Source of the DNA: Roseiconus nitratireducens
GTDB taxonomy: Bacteria; Planctomycetota; Planctomycetia; Pirellulales; Pirellulaceae
Direction of reading: 5' to 3'
DNA: 64,000 bases
Assembly: GCF_008629675.1 (NCBI RefSeq)
Contig: NZ_VWOX01000001.1
Location: 372,001 to 436,000, forward strand
The translations under genes were made by a program, and so were the position numbers. A model generated the notes under the pieces. That model had not been told where the DNA came from. It ran no database searches and saw only the letters and a list, made by a program, of their open reading frames with translations. Within the stretch, counting starts at the first letter, position 1. The number at the start of each line of letters is the position of its first letter. Below are positions 26,454-37,460 of the stretch, one piece after another.

Positions 26454-29235
26454 AACGCCGCGCTCGATCCCGTCGAACGAGGCTCAGGGGAAGGTTTCTA
26501 AACAGCCTTGGGCCTCCCTTACGGTCGATGAGGTGCTCAAACGCCTGGAGACCGACGCCAACGACGGTCTGACGTCCGATCAGGTTCGGCAACGCAGCCG
26601 TCGCTATGGCGCCAACACCTTGCAGACATCCGACGGACCAACCTGGCCGCAAGTTTTGGCGCGCCAATTCTTTGATGCTCTGATCCTGATCCTGTTGATC
26701 GCGGCGGGCATTTCGCTGGCCATTGGTGAATGGACCGACGCCGTCACCATCCTGGCGATCGTGTTGCTGAACGGATTGTTGGGCTTCTTTCAAGAATGGA
26801 AGGCCGAACGGGCGCTGGCTGACCTCCGCAACTTGTTGCAGCCGACTTGTCAGGTGGTCCGTGACGGCGAAGAACAAACCATTGAAGCGTCGGGACTGGT
26901 CCCGGGCGATCTGGTTCGAATCGTCACCGGCAGCCGCATTCCGGCGGACGTGCGACTGACCCGGACGTTGAACCTGGCGATCGATGAATCTGCATTGACC
27001 GGCGAATCGGTTTCCTCGCCGAAACGCGCCGATGCGGTACCGCCCGAGACGCCGCTGGCCGAACGTGCGTCGATGGTTTGGATGGGGACGGCCGCCACCG
27101 CCGGTCGCGGCGACGGCGTGGTCGTCAACATTGGTGCGGAGACCGAGTTTGGCCGGATCGCTGCCTTGACCGAATCGATCGATCGAGACACGACTCCGTT
27201 GCAGCGGAAACTGGGCCGGTTGGGAAAGCAGCTGGGAATCATCGCGATTCTGGTGTCGTTGTCGGTCGGCGTGGCCGGATACTGGGCGGGACAGCAGCCG
27301 CCGATGGAGATGTTTCTGACCGCCATTTCATTGGCCGTCGCCGTGGTTCCCGAGGGATTGCCGGCCGTCGTGACGCTGACCTTGGCACTGGGCGTTCGCG
27401 AAATGGTCCGTCGCAAGGCCTTGTTGAGGCGGTTGAGGGCGGCCGAGGGTCTGGGAGCGGCGACCGTCGTGTGCACCGACAAAACCGGAACGCTGACGCA
27501 GAACGAAATGACGGTGCGGCAGATCTGGTTGAGCGCCGGCGCGGTTGATGTGACCGGAGTCGGCTACGACCCGGCCGGGCACTTTGAAAGCGGCGGACAA
27601 CGGGTGGATTATCGCGACCGCGGTGATCTGCTTTTGCTGTTGGAAGCGGGCTTGCATTGCAACCATGCCGCCCTGGTTCATGACGCGGCAGGATGGCACG
27701 GGCGGGGCGAGCCGACCGAAGGTGCGTTGGTGGTCGGGGCCTACAAGGCCTGGCTGGAACCGCCCGCGTCGGTTGCACCGGTGGCCGAGTTCTCCTTCTC
27801 GTCCGATCGCAAACGGATGACCGTGGTGGAACATGCTCGCGACGGTTTGCTGGCCTACGTCAAAGGAGCCCCGGAAATCATCCTGGAACGCTGCGTCCAG
27901 ATCCGCGACGGAGATCAGACGCGGCCGATGGAGGAAGCGGATGAGCGACGTGCCCGGCAGGCGTTCTCCCAGATGGCCGCGCAGGGGTTGCGGACGTTGG
28001 CCATCGCCCAGCGTCCGCTGTCGCGGGATCAATCCCTGGACGAAGATCAGGTCGAACAGCAACTGGAACTGCTGGGGATCGTCGGCATGATGGATCCGCC
28101 ACGCGTTTCCGTTCCGCAAGCCATCCAGGTCGCCGGCCAGGCGGGCATTCGCGTGCTGATGATCACCGGCGACTCCGCAGTGACGGCAACGGCAATCGCC
28201 CGCCAAATCGGATTGCGCGTCGACCGCGCGATCACGGGCCAGGAATTGAACGCTCTGTCCGATGACGAACTGGCCCGCTCGGTTCGCGAGCGGGTCTTGT
28301 TCGCCCGCACCACGCCCGAACACAAGTTGCGCATCGTCACGGCGTTGCAGAGTCAGGGAGAAATCGTCGGCATGACCGGCGATGGCGTCAACGACGCGCC
28401 GGCACTGAAAAAAGCGGACATCGGGATCGCGATGGGCAAACGTGGCACCGATGTTGCCAAGGGCGTTTCCGATATCGTGCTGACCGATGACAACTTCAGC
28501 TCCATCGTCGGAGCAATCGAAGAAGGGCGGCGTCAGTACGACAACATTCAAAAGTTCGTACGCTACCTGTTGTCCTCCAACACCGGCGAAGTGGTCGCCA
28601 TCTTTTGCAACATCCTGATCGGCGGTCCGTTGATCTTTCTGCCGGTCCAGATTCTCTGGATGAACCTGGTGACCGACGGCATGACCGCCGTGGCGTTGGG
28701 CTTGGAGCCGGCTGAAAAATCTGTCATGCAGCGTCCGCCGCGACGACCGTCCGAACCCGTTCTGGATGCGCGCGGCTTCGCGATGATCCTGGCGCTGGGC
28801 AGCTACATCGGACTGGCTTCCTTGTGGCTCTTTCACGACTACCTTTCCAGCGGCGATCCGGTCAAGGTTGCCGCCGCCCAGACCGCCGCGTTCACGTGCA
28901 TCGTGTTGATTGAGAAAGCCAACGTCCTGAATTTCCGGTCCCTTCGATCGCCCCTGCACCACGTCGGGTTCTTTAGCAATCCCTGGGTCCTGGCCGCGCT
29001 GGCGCTGACGATTTCGTTGCAGGTGGCTGCGGTGTACGTTCCGGTGCTGCAAAATGCGCTTCGGACCGTTCCACTGGATGCTGAAACTTGGGGTCGAATG
29101 GTGGTGTTGGTGTTGCCCGTGTTTGTCATCCCCGAACTGTGCAAATGGTTGTGGAGCCTGTTTCGACATGTGCCGGACGCTTCCACCGCCGATCAACATT
29201 CAAGCATCGCCGTGACGGAATCCGTTTCCAGCTGA
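26437..29235 (+). CDS. P-type cation-transporting ATPase (P2A, calcium-type)
   Basis: The 932-residue pump has the phosphorylation site D348-[13 protein letters not shown] actuator loop (ALTGES), the PEGLP motif in helix M4 ([13 protein letters not shown]), KGAPE in the nucleotide domain and the hinge [16 protein letters not shown] and an N-terminal cation-ATPase domain point to the P2A group that includes SERCA-like and PMR1-like calcium pumps. The start at 26437 follows GGAGG by 4 bases. It overlaps the hydrogenase beta gene. P2A pumps are often encoded near group 3b hydrogenases, alcohol dehydrogenase and PEP synthase; the physiological reason is unknown. Manganese or sodium transport is an alternative. 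Confidence 0.95.
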   Translation: MTHQTETPRSIPSNEAQGKVSKQPWASLTVDEVLKRLETDANDGLTSDQVRQRSRRYGANTLQTSDGPTWPQVLARQFFDALILILLIAAGISLAIGEWTDAVTILAIVLLNGLLGFFQEWKAERALADLRNLLQPTCQVVRDGEEQTIEASGLVPGDLVRIVTGSRIPADVRLTRTLNLAIDESALTGESVSSPKRADAVPPETPLAERASMVWMGTAATAGRGDGVVVNIGAETEFGRIAALTESIDRDTTPLQRKLGRLGKQLGIIAILVSLSVGVAGYWAGQQPPMEMFLTAISLAVAVVPEGLPAVVTLTLALGVREMVRRKALLRRLRAAEGLGAATVVCTDKTGTLTQNEMTVRQIWLSAGAVDVTGVGYDPAGHFESGGQRVDYRDRGDLLLLLEAGLHCNHAALVHDAAGWHGRGEPTEGALVVGAYKAWLEPPASVAPVAEFSFSSDRKRMTVVEHARDGLLAYVKGAPEIILERCVQIRDGDQTRPMEEADERRARQAFSQMAAQGLRTLAIAQRPLSRDQSLDEDQVEQQLELLGIVGMMDPPRVSVPQAIQVAGQAGIRVLMITGDSAVTATAIARQIGLRVDRAITGQELNALSDDELARSVRERVLFARTTPEHKLRIVTALQSQGEIVGMTGDGVNDAPALKKADIGIAMGKRGTDVAKGVSDIVLTDDNFSSIVGAIEEGRRQYDNIQKFVRYLLSSNTGEVVAIFCNILIGGPLIFLPVQILWMNLVTDGMTAVALGLEPAEKSVMQRPPRRPSEPVLDARGFAMILALGSYIGLASLWLFHDYLSSGDPVKVAAAQTAAFTCIVLIEKANVLNFRSLRSPLHHVGFFSNPWVLAALALTISLQVAAVYVPVLQNALRTVPLDAETWGRMVVLVLPVFVIPELCKWLWSLFRHVPDASTADQHSSIAVTESVSS

Positions 29236-29299
29236 GCTCAAGCAATACTGCCGTTTCCTATTTCCTGTCCTTTGTTAACTCCCCCCAACGATCCCTGCC

Positions 29300-29884
29300 A
29301 TGAAGAATTCCGATCCCGTTGACCCGCATTCCAAGGTTGCTTCGGAGCACTATTTCGACCAATTGGAAGACATCCTGGTCCAGACCATGCATCGTGAGGC
29401 GGCCAGCGATGAAGGCCGTCGTGAACTGATCCGCAGCACCGGAATCGATGACCCGACGCTGATTGATGAACTAGGACGCTTGGGCGTGACGGCGGACGGC
29501 GTGCTCGCCCTGCGTCTGTTCCCGCTGGTCCTGGTGGCCTGGGCGGAAGGACACGCCGATCATGGCGAACACGACGCCGTGTTTGCCGAGGCACGGAAAA
29601 TCGGGATCCAAGAAGAATCGGCAGCCGATGTGTTGCTGGAAAACTGGCTCCGTAAACGCCCCGGCGGCATGGGGATCGATGCCTGGAAACGCTACACGCA
29701 CGGCGTGTTCAGCAAGATGACCCGCCAAGCGGCAGAAAAACTGATCGAACTCACTGAGCAAGAGATGATCGCCGTGGCGAAGGCGACCGGCGGCCACATG
29801 TGGTTCGGGAAGATCTCCAAAAAAGAGCGTCTGATGATCGATCGCCTGGTCGCGGTCATGAAGCAGCAGGCGTCGATCAAGTGA
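29300..29884 (+). CDS. Hypothetical protein, TerB-like helical
   Basis: The 194-residue soluble, mostly helical protein contains LRLFPLVLVAWAEGHADHGEHDAVFAEA-like sequence (best seen as LVAWAEGHADHGEH), reminiscent of the acidic metal-binding ADG-x-E repeats of TerB/TerD-associated domains, but the match is weak. A second half has WLRKRPGGMGIDAWKRY. It lies 64 bases after the P-type ATPase and is probably in the same transcript. No function can be assigned. Confidence 0.72.
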   Translation: MKNSDPVDPHSKVASEHYFDQLEDILVQTMHREAASDEGRRELIRSTGIDDPTLIDELGRLGVTADGVLALRLFPLVLVAWAEGHADHGEHDAVFAEARKIGIQEESAADVLLENWLRKRPGGMGIDAWKRYTHGVFSKMTRQAAEKLIELTEQEMIAVAKATGGHMWFGKISKKERLMIDRLVAVMKQQASIK

Positions 29885-29953
29885 ATCGCGAGACCCGGTC
29901 CGTCGCGAGACCCAGTCCATCGCGAAGTTGGCTGAGCGTGCTCAATCCCTCGC

Positions 29954-30958
29954 TCAGATCTCCAGCACCTTCGCCCCGCGGACGTTGCCGTTGCGCAGAT
30001 CGCACAGCGCCCGATTCGCTTGCTCCAGCGGATAGGTTTGCGTGGTCGGATGGATCGGGATCTCTGCCGCCAATGGCAGAAAGGCGGCGATGTCGTGGTG
30101 GGTCAGATTGGCGACCGACTTAATTTCCCGTTCCATCCACAGGTGTTTGTGGTAGCTCAGTTGCATCAATTCGGATTGGTCACCGGCTTCTTTGCGGATC
30201 GCATTGATGACCAACCGGCCGCCGGGGGCAAGCTTCTCCAGCGACTGCACGACCGGTTTCCAGACCGGCGTCGTGTCGATAATGGCCGCCAACGGTTGCG
30301 GCGGGCTCGAGCTGATTCCGCCGGACCAGTCGGCACCCAATTCGGTCGCGAATGCTTGCACCTCTTCGCCGCGGGTGAAGACATAAACCGGGCTGTTGGG
30401 ATACTGGTGCTTGCATAGCTGCAACACCAGATGCCCCGATCCGCCGAACCCCATCAGCCCCAGAGGCGCGCCGTCGTGCAGTCCCGTCAATGAGAGGGCG
30501 CGATAGCCGATGGCGCCGGCGCACATCAGGGGTGCCGATTCGACATCGCCCAGCGCCGCGGGAATTGGCACCGCATACGCGGCCGGTACCGTCATGTATT
30601 CGGCGTACCCGCCATCGACATCGCAGCCGGTCGCGGTGAACTCCGGCGACAAGTTTTCCTGCGCGCCGCCGCAGGAATGGTGGATCCAGCCGACGCCCGC
30701 GCGATCTCCGGCGGCGAACCGATTGACGCCCGGCCCCAAGGTTTCCACCCGCCCGACGACCTCATGTCCGGGAACCACCGGAAGCTTGCACGGAAGCCGA
30801 CCTTCTATTTCATCCAGCTCCGTGTGGCAGACGCCGCAGGCCGTGACCCGCAGCAGGATTTCGCCTTCCCGTGGCTCGGGAATCGGAAGGTCCACCAGAC
30901 GCAGCGGTTGTTCACATTCGGCAAGTGAGCCCGTCTTCTCCAGCCGCATCGCTCTCAT
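29954..30958 (-). CDS. Zinc-dependent alcohol dehydrogenase family protein
   Basis: The 334-residue medium-chain dehydrogenase has catalytic zinc ligands C41 (CGVCHTE), H65-E66 (GHEVVG) and C146 (APLMCAGAIGY), and a nucleotide-binding GFGGSGHLVLQ segment. The structural-zinc lobe, normally four Cys in CGxCxxCxxGxxxxC, is shortened here to SCGGAQENL with one Cys, so this zinc is probably lost. It overlaps the HhH gene upstream by ATGA, with GGAGA before its start at 30958. Enzymes of this AdhP-like type reduce aldehydes during fermentation. Location near hydrogenase and PEP synthase fits such a role (inference). Confidence 0.9.
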   Translation of the reverse strand: MRAMRLEKTGSLAECEQPLRLVDLPIPEPREGEILLRVTACGVCHTELDEIEGRLPCKLPVVPGHEVVGRVETLGPGVNRFAAGDRAGVGWIHHSCGGAQENLSPEFTATGCDVDGGYAEYMTVPAAYAVPIPAALGDVESAPLMCAGAIGYRALSLTGLHDGAPLGLMGFGGSGHLVLQLCKHQYPNSPVYVFTRGEEVQAFATELGADWSGGISSSPPQPLAAIIDTTPVWKPVVQSLEKLAPGGRLVINAIRKEAGDQSELMQLSYHKHLWMEREIKSVANLTHHDIAAFLPLAAEIPIHPTTQTYPLEQANRALCDLRNGNVRGAKVLEI

Positions 30959-31995
30959 CGGTTCTCCCGTCGGTAATGGTGCAGGCAATCGTCTTCGCGT
31001 CCCCGCACAATCCGGCACCCTTTCAACGGACCGAACTGTGACGTGATCACGGTCCACCGCCCATCGGATTGATGGTCATCGCGGTAGATCACGACCCAAT
31101 CGTGCGTCGTGTTCAACTCGTGAGCTCGAGCGGTGTTAGAAAACATCGCGGTGTAGTGTCGGCCGTCGCGCTCCGTGTGCAAAATCGGAAGCCAGGCCGC
31201 CGCAGCCGGATTGAATCGCCGCGGGGCGATCTTCGGAAGCCGCCCTTCCGCCGCACGCCGCCGGTACTCTTCGTCCACGGACAACAATTCCGTGACCGGA
31301 ATCTGGCGGTTCTGTTCGCTTTGAGGCGGGTTGCGGTGAGACGCCGCCGGCGGCCGAACCTCGGATCGGATCTTCCCGGCCAGATAGTCTCGAATCGCCA
31401 GGACACGTTTGCGGCCGATCCCCGGAACGCTGTTCAAACGTCCGTCGCGGGCGGCCGCGTAGAGCTCCGGAAGCGTTTCCAAATGCAACGCGTCGTAGAT
31501 CCGGTGCGACAGTTCGGGACCCAGCGTCGGTATCATCGCAAACAACCGCTCCGCATTCTCTTCCCCCCGCAAGCGGTCCAGCAGGGGAAGGTGCCCGGTT
31601 CGGAGGTACTGTTCAATCAGCGTGGCGATGGAGCGACCGATCGTGGGCAACGCTTCCAACGCCGGCGTGCCGCCCGCAGCTTCGATCTCGCGAACCGGCG
31701 TGCGAAGTTCTTGCAGGGTTGCGGCCGCGTTGCGATAAGCGCGAACGCGAAACTCACCGGCGTGTTGCTCCTCCAATAGCCGGGCGATTTCCAGCAGCAA
31801 CTGTGATAGGGCCGCATTCTCCGAAAGCGTCCCCTCGGTCGCATCGGCCGAGGAGTGTTGGTTCCGGGGTATGTCTGCCGTCGCCGGCGACAAGCGTGCC
31901 GCCCCGGAAGACTCTGGGTCCGATTCGGCAGTTGTTCGCAAGTCTGACGTCGCGAACAGACTGGGTTGGGGAGTTCCAGAATCGGGAGCGTTCAT
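30955..31995 (-). CDS. PolX-like helix-hairpin-helix DNA-binding protein
   Basis: This 346-residue protein has the N-terminal part of a PolX-type DNA polymerase. An 8-kDa-like helical domain (about 60-130, LLLEIARLLEEQHAGEFRVRAYRNA, read here as two abutting helices) and helix-hairpin-helix motifs (ALPTIGRSIATLIEQYL, IPTLGPELSHRIY, VPGIGRKRVLAIRDYL) are present. It lacks the catalytic palm with its GxSx and DxD residues. The C-terminal half (about 230-346) is a different, aromatic-rich domain of unknown type. It probably binds nicked or gapped DNA. Cotranscription with the alcohol dehydrogenase is indicated by the ATGA overlap, though the functions look unrelated. Confidence 0.85.
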   Translation of the reverse strand: MNAPDSGTPQPSLFATSDLRTTAESDPESSGAARLSPATADIPRNQHSSADATEGTLSENAALSQLLLEIARLLEEQHAGEFRVRAYRNAAATLQELRTPVREIEAAGGTPALEALPTIGRSIATLIEQYLRTGHLPLLDRLRGEENAERLFAMIPTLGPELSHRIYDALHLETLPELYAAARDGRLNSVPGIGRKRVLAIRDYLAGKIRSEVRPPAASHRNPPQSEQNRQIPVTELLSVDEEYRRRAAEGRLPKIAPRRFNPAAAAWLPILHTERDGRHYTAMFSNTARAHELNTTHDWVVIYRDDHQSDGRWTVITSQFGPLKGCRIVRGREDDCLHHYRRENR

Positions 31996-32405
31996 TGCAG
32001 GCGAATTCCTTGGGTAGCGGATGCCGACACCCCGTCGCCGGGATCACCGATGCCGACAACCTCCACGCGGAAACGGTCGTGTCGCCGCGCCGGGCAAACC
32101 GATGCGAGCAGAATCGATGCAAGTTTTATGCCTGACTCGGGGGCTTGGGGAACGCTCCGTCGAGCAGAATCGAAACATCAACCGCCGCCGATCCGTCGGA
32201 GGAGTGGCGTTGAACGTGGGAATGACGCACGCCGGTGTGTGACAGGAGTGGAGCGTCTGAATTGGACGGTGTGCGAATGGGCGCTGTTTTCGTTGCGGCC
32301 AAGGGAGAAACCCAGGCCAGCGGGCGGAACGCGCTCATTGGTACGACCGTTGCGTCACCGCCGACGTGTTCGTTCGGGTTCCACGCATTCTTCGCCGAGT
32401 CGACT
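31996..32405. other. Divergent promoter region of HhH-adh operon and ppsA
   Basis: No gene is supported in this 410-base stretch. An open frame runs from 32235 into the PEP synthase gene, but the extra 57 residues do not resemble the family N-terminus. No repeat or clear operator was seen. Confidence 0.45.
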
Positions 32406-34817
32406 ATGAATACTGCAACATCGGTCGCGACCGAGTACATCCGTTGGTTTGACCAGATTGGAATGGACGACGTCGGTATCGTCGGCGGCAAGAATGCATC
32501 GTTGGGAGAAATGTATCGCCAGTTGACGCCGCGCGGCGTTCTGATCCCGCCGGGGTTCGCGACCACGTCGGCCGCCTACCGTGTGTTTCTGGATGACACC
32601 GGTCTGGGCGCGAAGATCACCCAGATCCTCAGCGGAATGAATGTCGACGACATCGGCAGCCTGCAGCATCACGGGGCGTTGATCCGCCACATGATCTTGG
32701 AGACCCCGATTCCGGACGAGATCTCCCATGCCATCGTGGAGTCCTACCATGAACTTTGCAAGCAGCGCGGCTCGGTCGCCGACGTCGCCGTGCGGAGCAG
32801 CGCGACGGCTGAGGACTTGCCCGATGCAAGTTTTGCCGGGCAACAGGAAACCTACCTGAATGTTCGTGGCCAGGCGTCGCTGTTGGATGCCTGTCGCAGG
32901 TGTTTCGCATCGCTATTCACCGATCGCGCGATGTCTTATCGCGTCCATCACGGCTTTGATCACATGCAGGTGGCGCTATCGATCGGAATCCAGCAGATGG
33001 TTCGCTCCGACCTGGCTTCCTCGGGAGTGATGTTTTCGATCGATACCGAATCCGGATTCAAGGATGCCGTGTTGATCAATGCCGCCTACGGGCTCGGGGA
33101 AAACGTGGTGCAGGGCAGCGTCAATCCGGACGAGTATTACGTCTTCAAGCCCACGCTGAAGGAAGGCTTTCGTCCGATCCTGAAAAAGACATTGGGCGGG
33201 AAAGAGCTGCAGATGGTCTATGACGTCGGCGGCAGCAAGATGACCAAGAACGTCCCGGTGGCAAAAGACCGCGCCGAACGTTTCGCATTGGAAGACGACG
33301 ACATTCTGCAATTGGCCCGCTGGGCGTGCGTGATCGAAGACCACTACAGCGAGCTGCGCGGCGGGTTCTGTCCGATGGACATGGAATGGGCCAAGGATGG
33401 ACAAACGGGAAAACTGTACATCGTCCAGGCGCGACCGGAGACGGTGCAATCGCGTGCCGCGGCCACCACGTTGCAACGCTACCATCTGAAATCGAAATCC
33501 AAATGCTTGCTGACCGGGCGTTCGGTCGGTGAAAAGATCGCCTCCGGCCCGGTCCGATTGATCCGCGACGTGCACGCGTTGGGCGATTTTCAAACGGGCG
33601 AGATCCTGGTGACCGACAAGACCGATCCGGATTGGGAACCGGTGATGAAGCGGGCCGCGGGGATCATCACCAACCGCGGCGGCAGGACTTGCCACGCGGC
33701 CATCGTCAGCCGCGAGTTGGGATTGCCGGCGATCGTGGGAACGGTCGAGGGCACACGCGTTCTGGAGGACGGCCAACAGGTCACGATCAGTTGTGCCGAG
33801 GGCGACACGGGCAGTGTCTACGAGGGCGCCCTGGAGTTCGAGGTGGAACAGATCGATCTGGCCGGTTTGCAGCGGCCGCGCACCAAGATGATGATGAATG
33901 TCGCTTCTCCGGAGGAAGCCTTCGCGTTGTCCGGATTGCCCAACGACGGCATCGGGCTCGCACGCGAAGAGTTCATCATCACCAATTTCGTGCGGGTGCA
34001 CCCCAAAGCGTTGTTGGATTTCGAAACACTGGATCAGTCCACGCGCCAGGCGATCGAGAACGTCACCAAGGGGTATGACGACAAGCCGCAGTTCTTTGTC
34101 GATCGACTGGCCGAGGGCGTCGCGATGATCGCGGCAGCGTTCTATCCGAAAGACGTGATCCTGCGGTTCAGCGATTTCAAAACCAACGAGTACGCCCACC
34201 TGGTCGGCGGAGCTGCCTACGAACCGATCGAAGAAAACCCGATGATCGGATACCGAGGTGCCTCAAGGTATTACCATCCCGATTACAGCGAGGCATTCGG
34301 GCTGGAATGTCGCGCCGTGGATAAGGTTCGCAGCGTGATGGGGCTGAAGAACTTGAAGGTCATGATCCCGTTCTGTCGCACCGTCGAAGAAGGCAAACGC
34401 GTGCAGAGCGAAATGGCCAAGCACGGTTTGCGGCGCGGCGAAGACGGGTTGCAGGTGTACGTCATGTGCGAATTGCCAAGCAACGTGTTCCTGGCCGATC
34501 AATTCGCGGAGATCTTCGACGGGTTCTCGATCGGATCCAACGATCTGACTCAGCTGATCCTGGGGGTCGACCGTGATTCCGAAATCGTCGCTCACGTGTT
34601 TGACGAACGCAACGAAGCCGTCCAACGCGCGATCGCCTCGGTGATCAAGACGGCCAAAGAAAAGCACGTCAAGATTGGCATCTGCGGACAAGCCCCCAGC
34701 GACTATCCGGAGTTTGCCGAGTTCCTGGTGCGACAGGGGATCGATAGCATGTCGCTGACGCCCGACGCGATCCTGAAAACGACGATGCGTGTGTTGGAAG
34801 CCGAGTCGGATTCGTGA
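32406..34817 (+). CDS. ppsA: Phosphoenolpyruvate synthase
   Basis: The 803-residue enzyme converts pyruvate, ATP and water to PEP, AMP and phosphate, feeding gluconeogenesis. The N-terminal ATP-grasp domain begins with DVGIVGGKNASLGEM and includes VAVRSSATAEDLPDASFAGQ-like sequence; the swivelling domain carries H430 (GGRTCHAAIVSREL); the C-terminal PEP-binding barrel has GSNDLTQLILGVDRD and C760 in ICGQAPSD. Length and motif order are normal. The start at 32406 matches the family N-terminus (YIRWFDQIGMDDV), although its ribosome site is weak. It faces PGI gene convergently, so both are carbon-flow enzymes at one locus. Confidence 0.97.
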   Translation: MNTATSVATEYIRWFDQIGMDDVGIVGGKNASLGEMYRQLTPRGVLIPPGFATTSAAYRVFLDDTGLGAKITQILSGMNVDDIGSLQHHGALIRHMILETPIPDEISHAIVESYHELCKQRGSVADVAVRSSATAEDLPDASFAGQQETYLNVRGQASLLDACRRCFASLFTDRAMSYRVHHGFDHMQVALSIGIQQMVRSDLASSGVMFSIDTESGFKDAVLINAAYGLGENVVQGSVNPDEYYVFKPTLKEGFRPILKKTLGGKELQMVYDVGGSKMTKNVPVAKDRAERFALEDDDILQLARWACVIEDHYSELRGGFCPMDMEWAKDGQTGKLYIVQARPETVQSRAAATTLQRYHLKSKSKCLLTGRSVGEKIASGPVRLIRDVHALGDFQTGEILVTDKTDPDWEPVMKRAAGIITNRGGRTCHAAIVSRELGLPAIVGTVEGTRVLEDGQQVTISCAEGDTGSVYEGALEFEVEQIDLAGLQRPRTKMMMNVASPEEAFALSGLPNDGIGLAREEFIITNFVRVHPKALLDFETLDQSTRQAIENVTKGYDDKPQFFVDRLAEGVAMIAAAFYPKDVILRFSDFKTNEYAHLVGGAAYEPIEENPMIGYRGASRYYHPDYSEAFGLECRAVDKVRSVMGLKNLKVMIPFCRTVEEGKRVQSEMAKHGLRRGEDGLQVYVMCELPSNVFLADQFAEIFDGFSIGSNDLTQLILGVDRDSEIVAHVFDERNEAVQRAIASVIKTAKEKHVKIGICGQAPSDYPEFAEFLVRQGIDSMSLTPDAILKTTMRVLEAESDS

Positions 34818-34867
34818 GGGCCGTTGGGTCTCTTTCGACCAAGCATCTCGATTTAGAGAGAGCCGAA

Positions 34868-34959
34868 GTGGACAGCCAACTTGAGTGAGCTGCGTGGCGC
34901 CAGCCGCGGGTTGCTTCGCTTCAACCGGCGGCCAGCGTCTTGCCGCTCATTGCACCGCC
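34868..34959 (+). repeat. TIR element, 3'-truncated copy C
   Basis: GTGGACAGCCAACTTGAGTGAGC, the inner palindrome (CCAGCCGCGGGTT / AACCGGCGGCCAGCG) and TTGCCGCTCATTGCACCG match the first 92 bases of the 131-bp element. The right end is missing; the sequence runs into the stop of the pgi gene at 34965. Confidence 0.75.
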
Positions 34960-34964
34960 ACCCG

Positions 34965-36599
34965 CTAAGCCTTCAGCGACCGGTAGCGGCGGATCAAACC
35001 GTTGGTGGAACTGTCGTGCTGCAATTCGCCGTCATCGGATTGCAGTTCCGGAACGATCCGTTTAGCCAGCACCTTGCCCAGTTCCACGCCCCACTGATCG
35101 AACGGATTGATCTGCCAGATCACGCCTTGAGTGAACACGCTGTGCTCGTACAGCGCGACCAGCTTGCCAAGCACCGCCGGCGTCAGTTCCTCGATCAGCA
35201 ACGTGTTGGAGGGGCGGTTGCCCTCAAACACACGGTGCGGCGCCAGCGCTTCGGATGTTCCTTCGTCCAACACTTGCTGGCGGGTTTTGCCCATCGCCAA
35301 CGCTTCTCCCTGGGCGAACACGTTGGCGTTCAGTTTGTCGTGATGATCCCCGATCGGGTTGAGCGACTTGGCAAAGGCGATGAAGTCGCACGGGATCAGA
35401 TGCGTCCCTTGGTGAATCAACTGGTAGAACGAGTGTTGGCCGTTCGTTCCGGGTTCGCCCCAAAAGATCGGGCTGGTGTCGTAGTTGACCCGGTCGCCAG
35501 CCAGAGTGACGGATTTCCCGTTGCTCTCCATGGTCAGCTGTTGCAGGTACGCCGGGAACCGTTTCAGGTACTGGTCGTAGGGCAGGACCGCAACGGTTTG
35601 CGATCCGAAGAAATTGACGTACCAGACGTTCAGCAGGCCCATGATGACCGGCAAGTTGCGAGCCAAGGGGGCGGAGCGAAAGTGAACGTCCATCGCGTGG
35701 AAGCCCGCCAACATCTCGCGGAACCTTTCCGGCGAGATCGCCAACATGGTCGACAGTCCGATCGCGGAATCCATCGAGTAGCGTCCGCCGACCCAATCCC
35801 AAAAACCGAACATGTTGTCGGTGTCGATTCCGAACGCCGCGACTTCCTCCGCATTGGTGGATAGCGCCACGAAATGCTTGGCGACCGCGCTGTCGTCCGC
35901 ACCGAGCCCCTCCAACAGCCAGGCTCGCGCGGTGCGAGCGTTGGTCATCGTTTCTTGCGTCGTGAACGTCTTCGAAGCGATGATGAACAGCGTTTCGGCA
36001 GGATCCAGGTCCCGCGTCGCTTCGGCGAAATCGGTGCCGTCGACGTTGGACACGAAACGAAACGTCAGGTCGCGGTTGCTGTAGTGACGCAGGGCTTCGT
36101 AAGCCATGACCGGTCCCAGGTCCGAGCCGCCGATGCCGACGTTGACGATGTTGCGGATCCGCTTGCCGGTGTGCCCGGTCCATTCGCCCGACGTCAACCG
36201 ATCGCTGAACCGAGTCATCTTGTCCAGCACCGCGTGCACTTCCGGGACCACGTTCTGGCCATCGAATTCGATTTTCGCGTCGCGCGGGGCTCGAAGTGCG
36301 GTGTGCAGGACCGCCCGCTGCTCGGTGGTGTTGATCTTTTGGCCGGTCATCATCGCTTCAATGCGATCTTTCAGCCCGGCGGTTTCAGCCAGTTCGACCA
36401 GCAGGGACAGCGTTTCGGAATCGATACGATTTTTGGAATAATCCAGGAAGATCCCTTCGGCCTCGACGGAAAGCGCTTCGCCACGCCCGGGGTCGGCGGC
36501 GAACAAGTCGCGCAGGTGTCGGTCCTTGATCTGGTTGTGGTGCGCGGCAAGCTTTTTCCAGGCCGGCTCGGTCGTCAAACTGGCGGTCATGTTGTTCAA
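34965..36599 (-). CDS. pgi: Glucose-6-phosphate isomerase
   Basis: The 544-residue enzyme interconverts glucose-6-phosphate and fructose-6-phosphate. Motifs in order: [58 protein letters not shown], and the active-site Glu in TMESNGKSV followed by [23 protein letters not shown] sequence. The length of about 545 matches the long bacterial/eukaryal form. Two ATGs three codons apart (36599 and 36590) are both possible starts. It is convergent with the PEP synthase gene. Confidence 0.97.
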   Translation of the reverse strand: MNNMTASLTTEPAWKKLAAHHNQIKDRHLRDLFAADPGRGEALSVEAEGIFLDYSKNRIDSETLSLLVELAETAGLKDRIEAMMTGQKINTTEQRAVLHTALRAPRDAKIEFDGQNVVPEVHAVLDKMTRFSDRLTSGEWTGHTGKRIRNIVNVGIGGSDLGPVMAYEALRHYSNRDLTFRFVSNVDGTDFAEATRDLDPAETLFIIASKTFTTQETMTNARTARAWLLEGLGADDSAVAKHFVALSTNAEEVAAFGIDTDNMFGFWDWVGGRYSMDSAIGLSTMLAISPERFREMLAGFHAMDVHFRSAPLARNLPVIMGLLNVWYVNFFGSQTVAVLPYDQYLKRFPAYLQQLTMESNGKSVTLAGDRVNYDTSPIFWGEPGTNGQHSFYQLIHQGTHLIPCDFIAFAKSLNPIGDHHDKLNANVFAQGEALAMGKTRQQVLDEGTSEALAPHRVFEGNRPSNTLLIEELTPAVLGKLVALYEHSVFTQGVIWQINPFDQWGVELGKVLAKRIVPELQSDDGELQHDSSTNGLIRRYRSLKA

Positions 36600-37460
36600 T
36601 CGGGTTCAGGCGGGGGGCGAATGGTTGAAGAGTAGAACAGCGTCACTTTGAAGTGGAAAGCTTGCCGATGACGGATTCAATGTAGCTGCCGTCGCCAGAC
36701 GGCGGCTGTGCCGATCTCCACGCGCGGCGGCTTTGCCGAGATCTCCACACGCTGGCAGCGTGGCGATCGCGGAGGTGTTGGCGCGGGCAGTTTACCAACT
36801 GTTTTCCATTTTTCGCGACCGGGGCGCGGAAGCCTCCGCCCGCACAGCGATTCAGATACCCGCCCAGCGATCCAGATTCTCGCCCAGCGCTGCAGATCCT
36901 TTCCCGCCGACGACCCAAAAGGTGTCCAGCTGACAACGTGTTGCCGATTTCCGACCGGTGTTTGAAAACGCCCCGGGAGCGTCCGCAGTGATCGCGGAGG
37001 GCCAAAGATGCGGGCAGACTCCCTCTTTTCCGGTACGGGATCGATGCCAGCCGAATTCTGCCGATGTCCGCTGCGCCCGGGGAAGACAGTCGTCCCGACG
37101 ACGGGGCACTTTCGGCAAATGTTTTACTGCGATGCCGCGACGGGTTAGAATAATGAATGACCCACGGTGCTCAATTGTGCCCCTTCCCCATCATCGGTCC
37201 CACAACGAGTTGGCCCGTGATCGGTCGTCCAGATGCCGGATGTCCCGCTGAAAGTCGTTCAGCTTGATACGGTTGTGGCGGCTGCCAGCTATCTCGCGTG
37301 ACCGACCAAAGCGTCCACCCGGGACTTGATCTCGGCTCCGGATGCGTTTCCGGGTCGGTAGGGTGTTCCGGGCGCGCCATGCGTGATCCTCAGGTCCCCT
37401 CCCCCTCTGTTCGGTCTGGCCGACCGTTCGACCGCCAACGAGAATCCCGAAGAGTCCTTC
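36600..37460. other. Gene-free stretch with small tandem repeats
   Basis: In 861 bases no gene is supported; frames on the minus strand here are low-quality. At about 36703-36757 a unit of about 27 bases (CGGCGGCTNTGCCGA..TCTCCAC) is duplicated, and at 36838-36903 about three units of 20-22 bases (CCCAGCGATCCAGATTCTCG-like) are in tandem. The promoters of pgi and of the PSD1 gene must lie here. Confidence 0.5.

Noticed and set aside
27328..29199. A 623-residue open frame on the minus strand opposite the P-type ATPase.
   Set aside because: It is the antisense shadow of a clear pump gene in a GC-rich genome, with no ribosome site and no recognisable domain.
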